Shown piece by piece: positions 63,825-64,000 of a DNA stretch of 64,000 nt. Under the pieces are notes generated by a model. The model made no database searches and was not told the origin of the DNA. It saw only the letters and a program-made list of their open reading frames with translations. The first letter of the stretch is position 1, and each line of letters begins with the position of its first letter. Made by a program: the position numbers and the translations under genes. This DNA is from Hirschia baltica ATCC 49814 (lineage in GTDB: Bacteria; Pseudomonadota; Alphaproteobacteria; Caulobacterales; Hyphomonadaceae), in assembly GCF_000023785.1 (NCBI RefSeq), contig NC_012982.1:2852001-2916000 (forward strand). Reading direction: 5' to 3'.

Positions 63825-64000
63825 ATGCGCGTTTTTTCTGCTAAAGACGTAGAAACTCACCTAACCTATATCGATTGCATCCGCATAATGCAGGATGCAA
63901 TGATCAAACTGTCATCGAATGAAACACGCCAAATGCTCCGACAAATTCTGCCTTTAGGTGCAGATAAAATGTTTGGTATTATGGGCGGTACGTTAGGCGA
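63825..64000 (+). CDS. Ornithine cyclodeaminase/mu-crystallin family protein (partial)
   Basis: First 58 codons of a gene cut by the window end. MRVFSAKDVETHLTYIDCIRIMQDAMIKLSSNETRQMLRQILPL and DKMFGIMGG match the start of OCD/mu-crystallin proteins (NAD-dependent enzymes acting on amino acids or cyclic imines). ATG directly follows the S10 peptidase stop, so it belongs to the same operon. Family call from a short piece. Confidence 0.7.
   Translation, partial: MRVFSAKDVETHLTYIDCIRIMQDAMIKLSSNETRQMLRQILPLGADKMFGIMGGTLG

Overview
The window looks like chromosome of a heterotrophic, probably marine alphaproteobacterium, most likely Hyphomonadaceae (Hirschia/Hyphomonas-like). That placement is inference. 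It rests on the number of large TonB-dependent receptors with Caulobacterales-style signal peptides, the aromatic and amino-acid catabolic operons, a modest G+C content judged by eye (not counted) and alphaproteobacterial-type operator sequences. I see no tRNA, rRNA, insertion sequence, integrase or CRISPR array.

Layout. 1-6.2 kb: end of an amidohydrolase gene, a TonB receptor, and an Lrp/AsnC regulator next to a Cds1-like cysteine desulfhydrase plus RidA-like operon; a shared palindromic operator lies upstream of the receptor and of the operon. 6.3-14.2 kb: succinate-semialdehyde dehydrogenase, a histidine kinase/response regulator pair, a nucleoside-hydrolase-like lipoprotein and a second TonB receptor. 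14.5-19.5 kb: gentisate pathway (IclR regulator, gentisate dioxygenase, fumarylpyruvate hydrolase, maleylpyruvate isomerase) with an MFS transporter. 19.6-23.5 kb: two glycoside hydrolase family 3 enzymes. 23.8-28.5 kb: exopolysaccharide genes (DUF218-like protein, polyprenyl-phosphate sugar transferase, a GDP-mannose pyrophosphorylase fused to an AGE-type epimerase/isomerase). 28.6-40.3 kb: one long leftward operon with a very acidic repetitive protein, two unusual ABC proteins, an HlyD-type adaptor, a receiver-ATPase protein and a hybrid histidine kinase, i.e. a type I secretion system with its probable substrate and signalling genes. 40.9-44.5 kb: iron uptake (small membrane protein, PepSY protein, siderophore receptor broken at a G7 tract). 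44.7-48.1 kb: oxyR and an exported catalase-peroxidase with a recognisable OxyR site between them. 48.3-54.6 kb: phenylalanine/tyrosine degradation operon with a divergent Lrp/AsnC regulator; every step is present except a recognisable homogentisate dioxygenase, and a small VOC-fold protein occupies its place. 54.8-64 kb: a peptide/amino-acid scavenging locus (M61-like peptidase, aminotransferase, APC permease, TonB receptor, S10-like peptidase, ornithine-cyclodeaminase-family protein cut by the window edge).

The most noteworthy points are: the type I secretion operon, whose two ABC proteins both lack an LSGGQ signature and whose acidic substrate is split by a 4-bp tandem duplication; the missing homogentisate dioxygenase with a VOC candidate; the shared Lrp-type operator tying a TonB receptor to cysteine desulfuration; and the homopolymer frameshift in the siderophore receptor.
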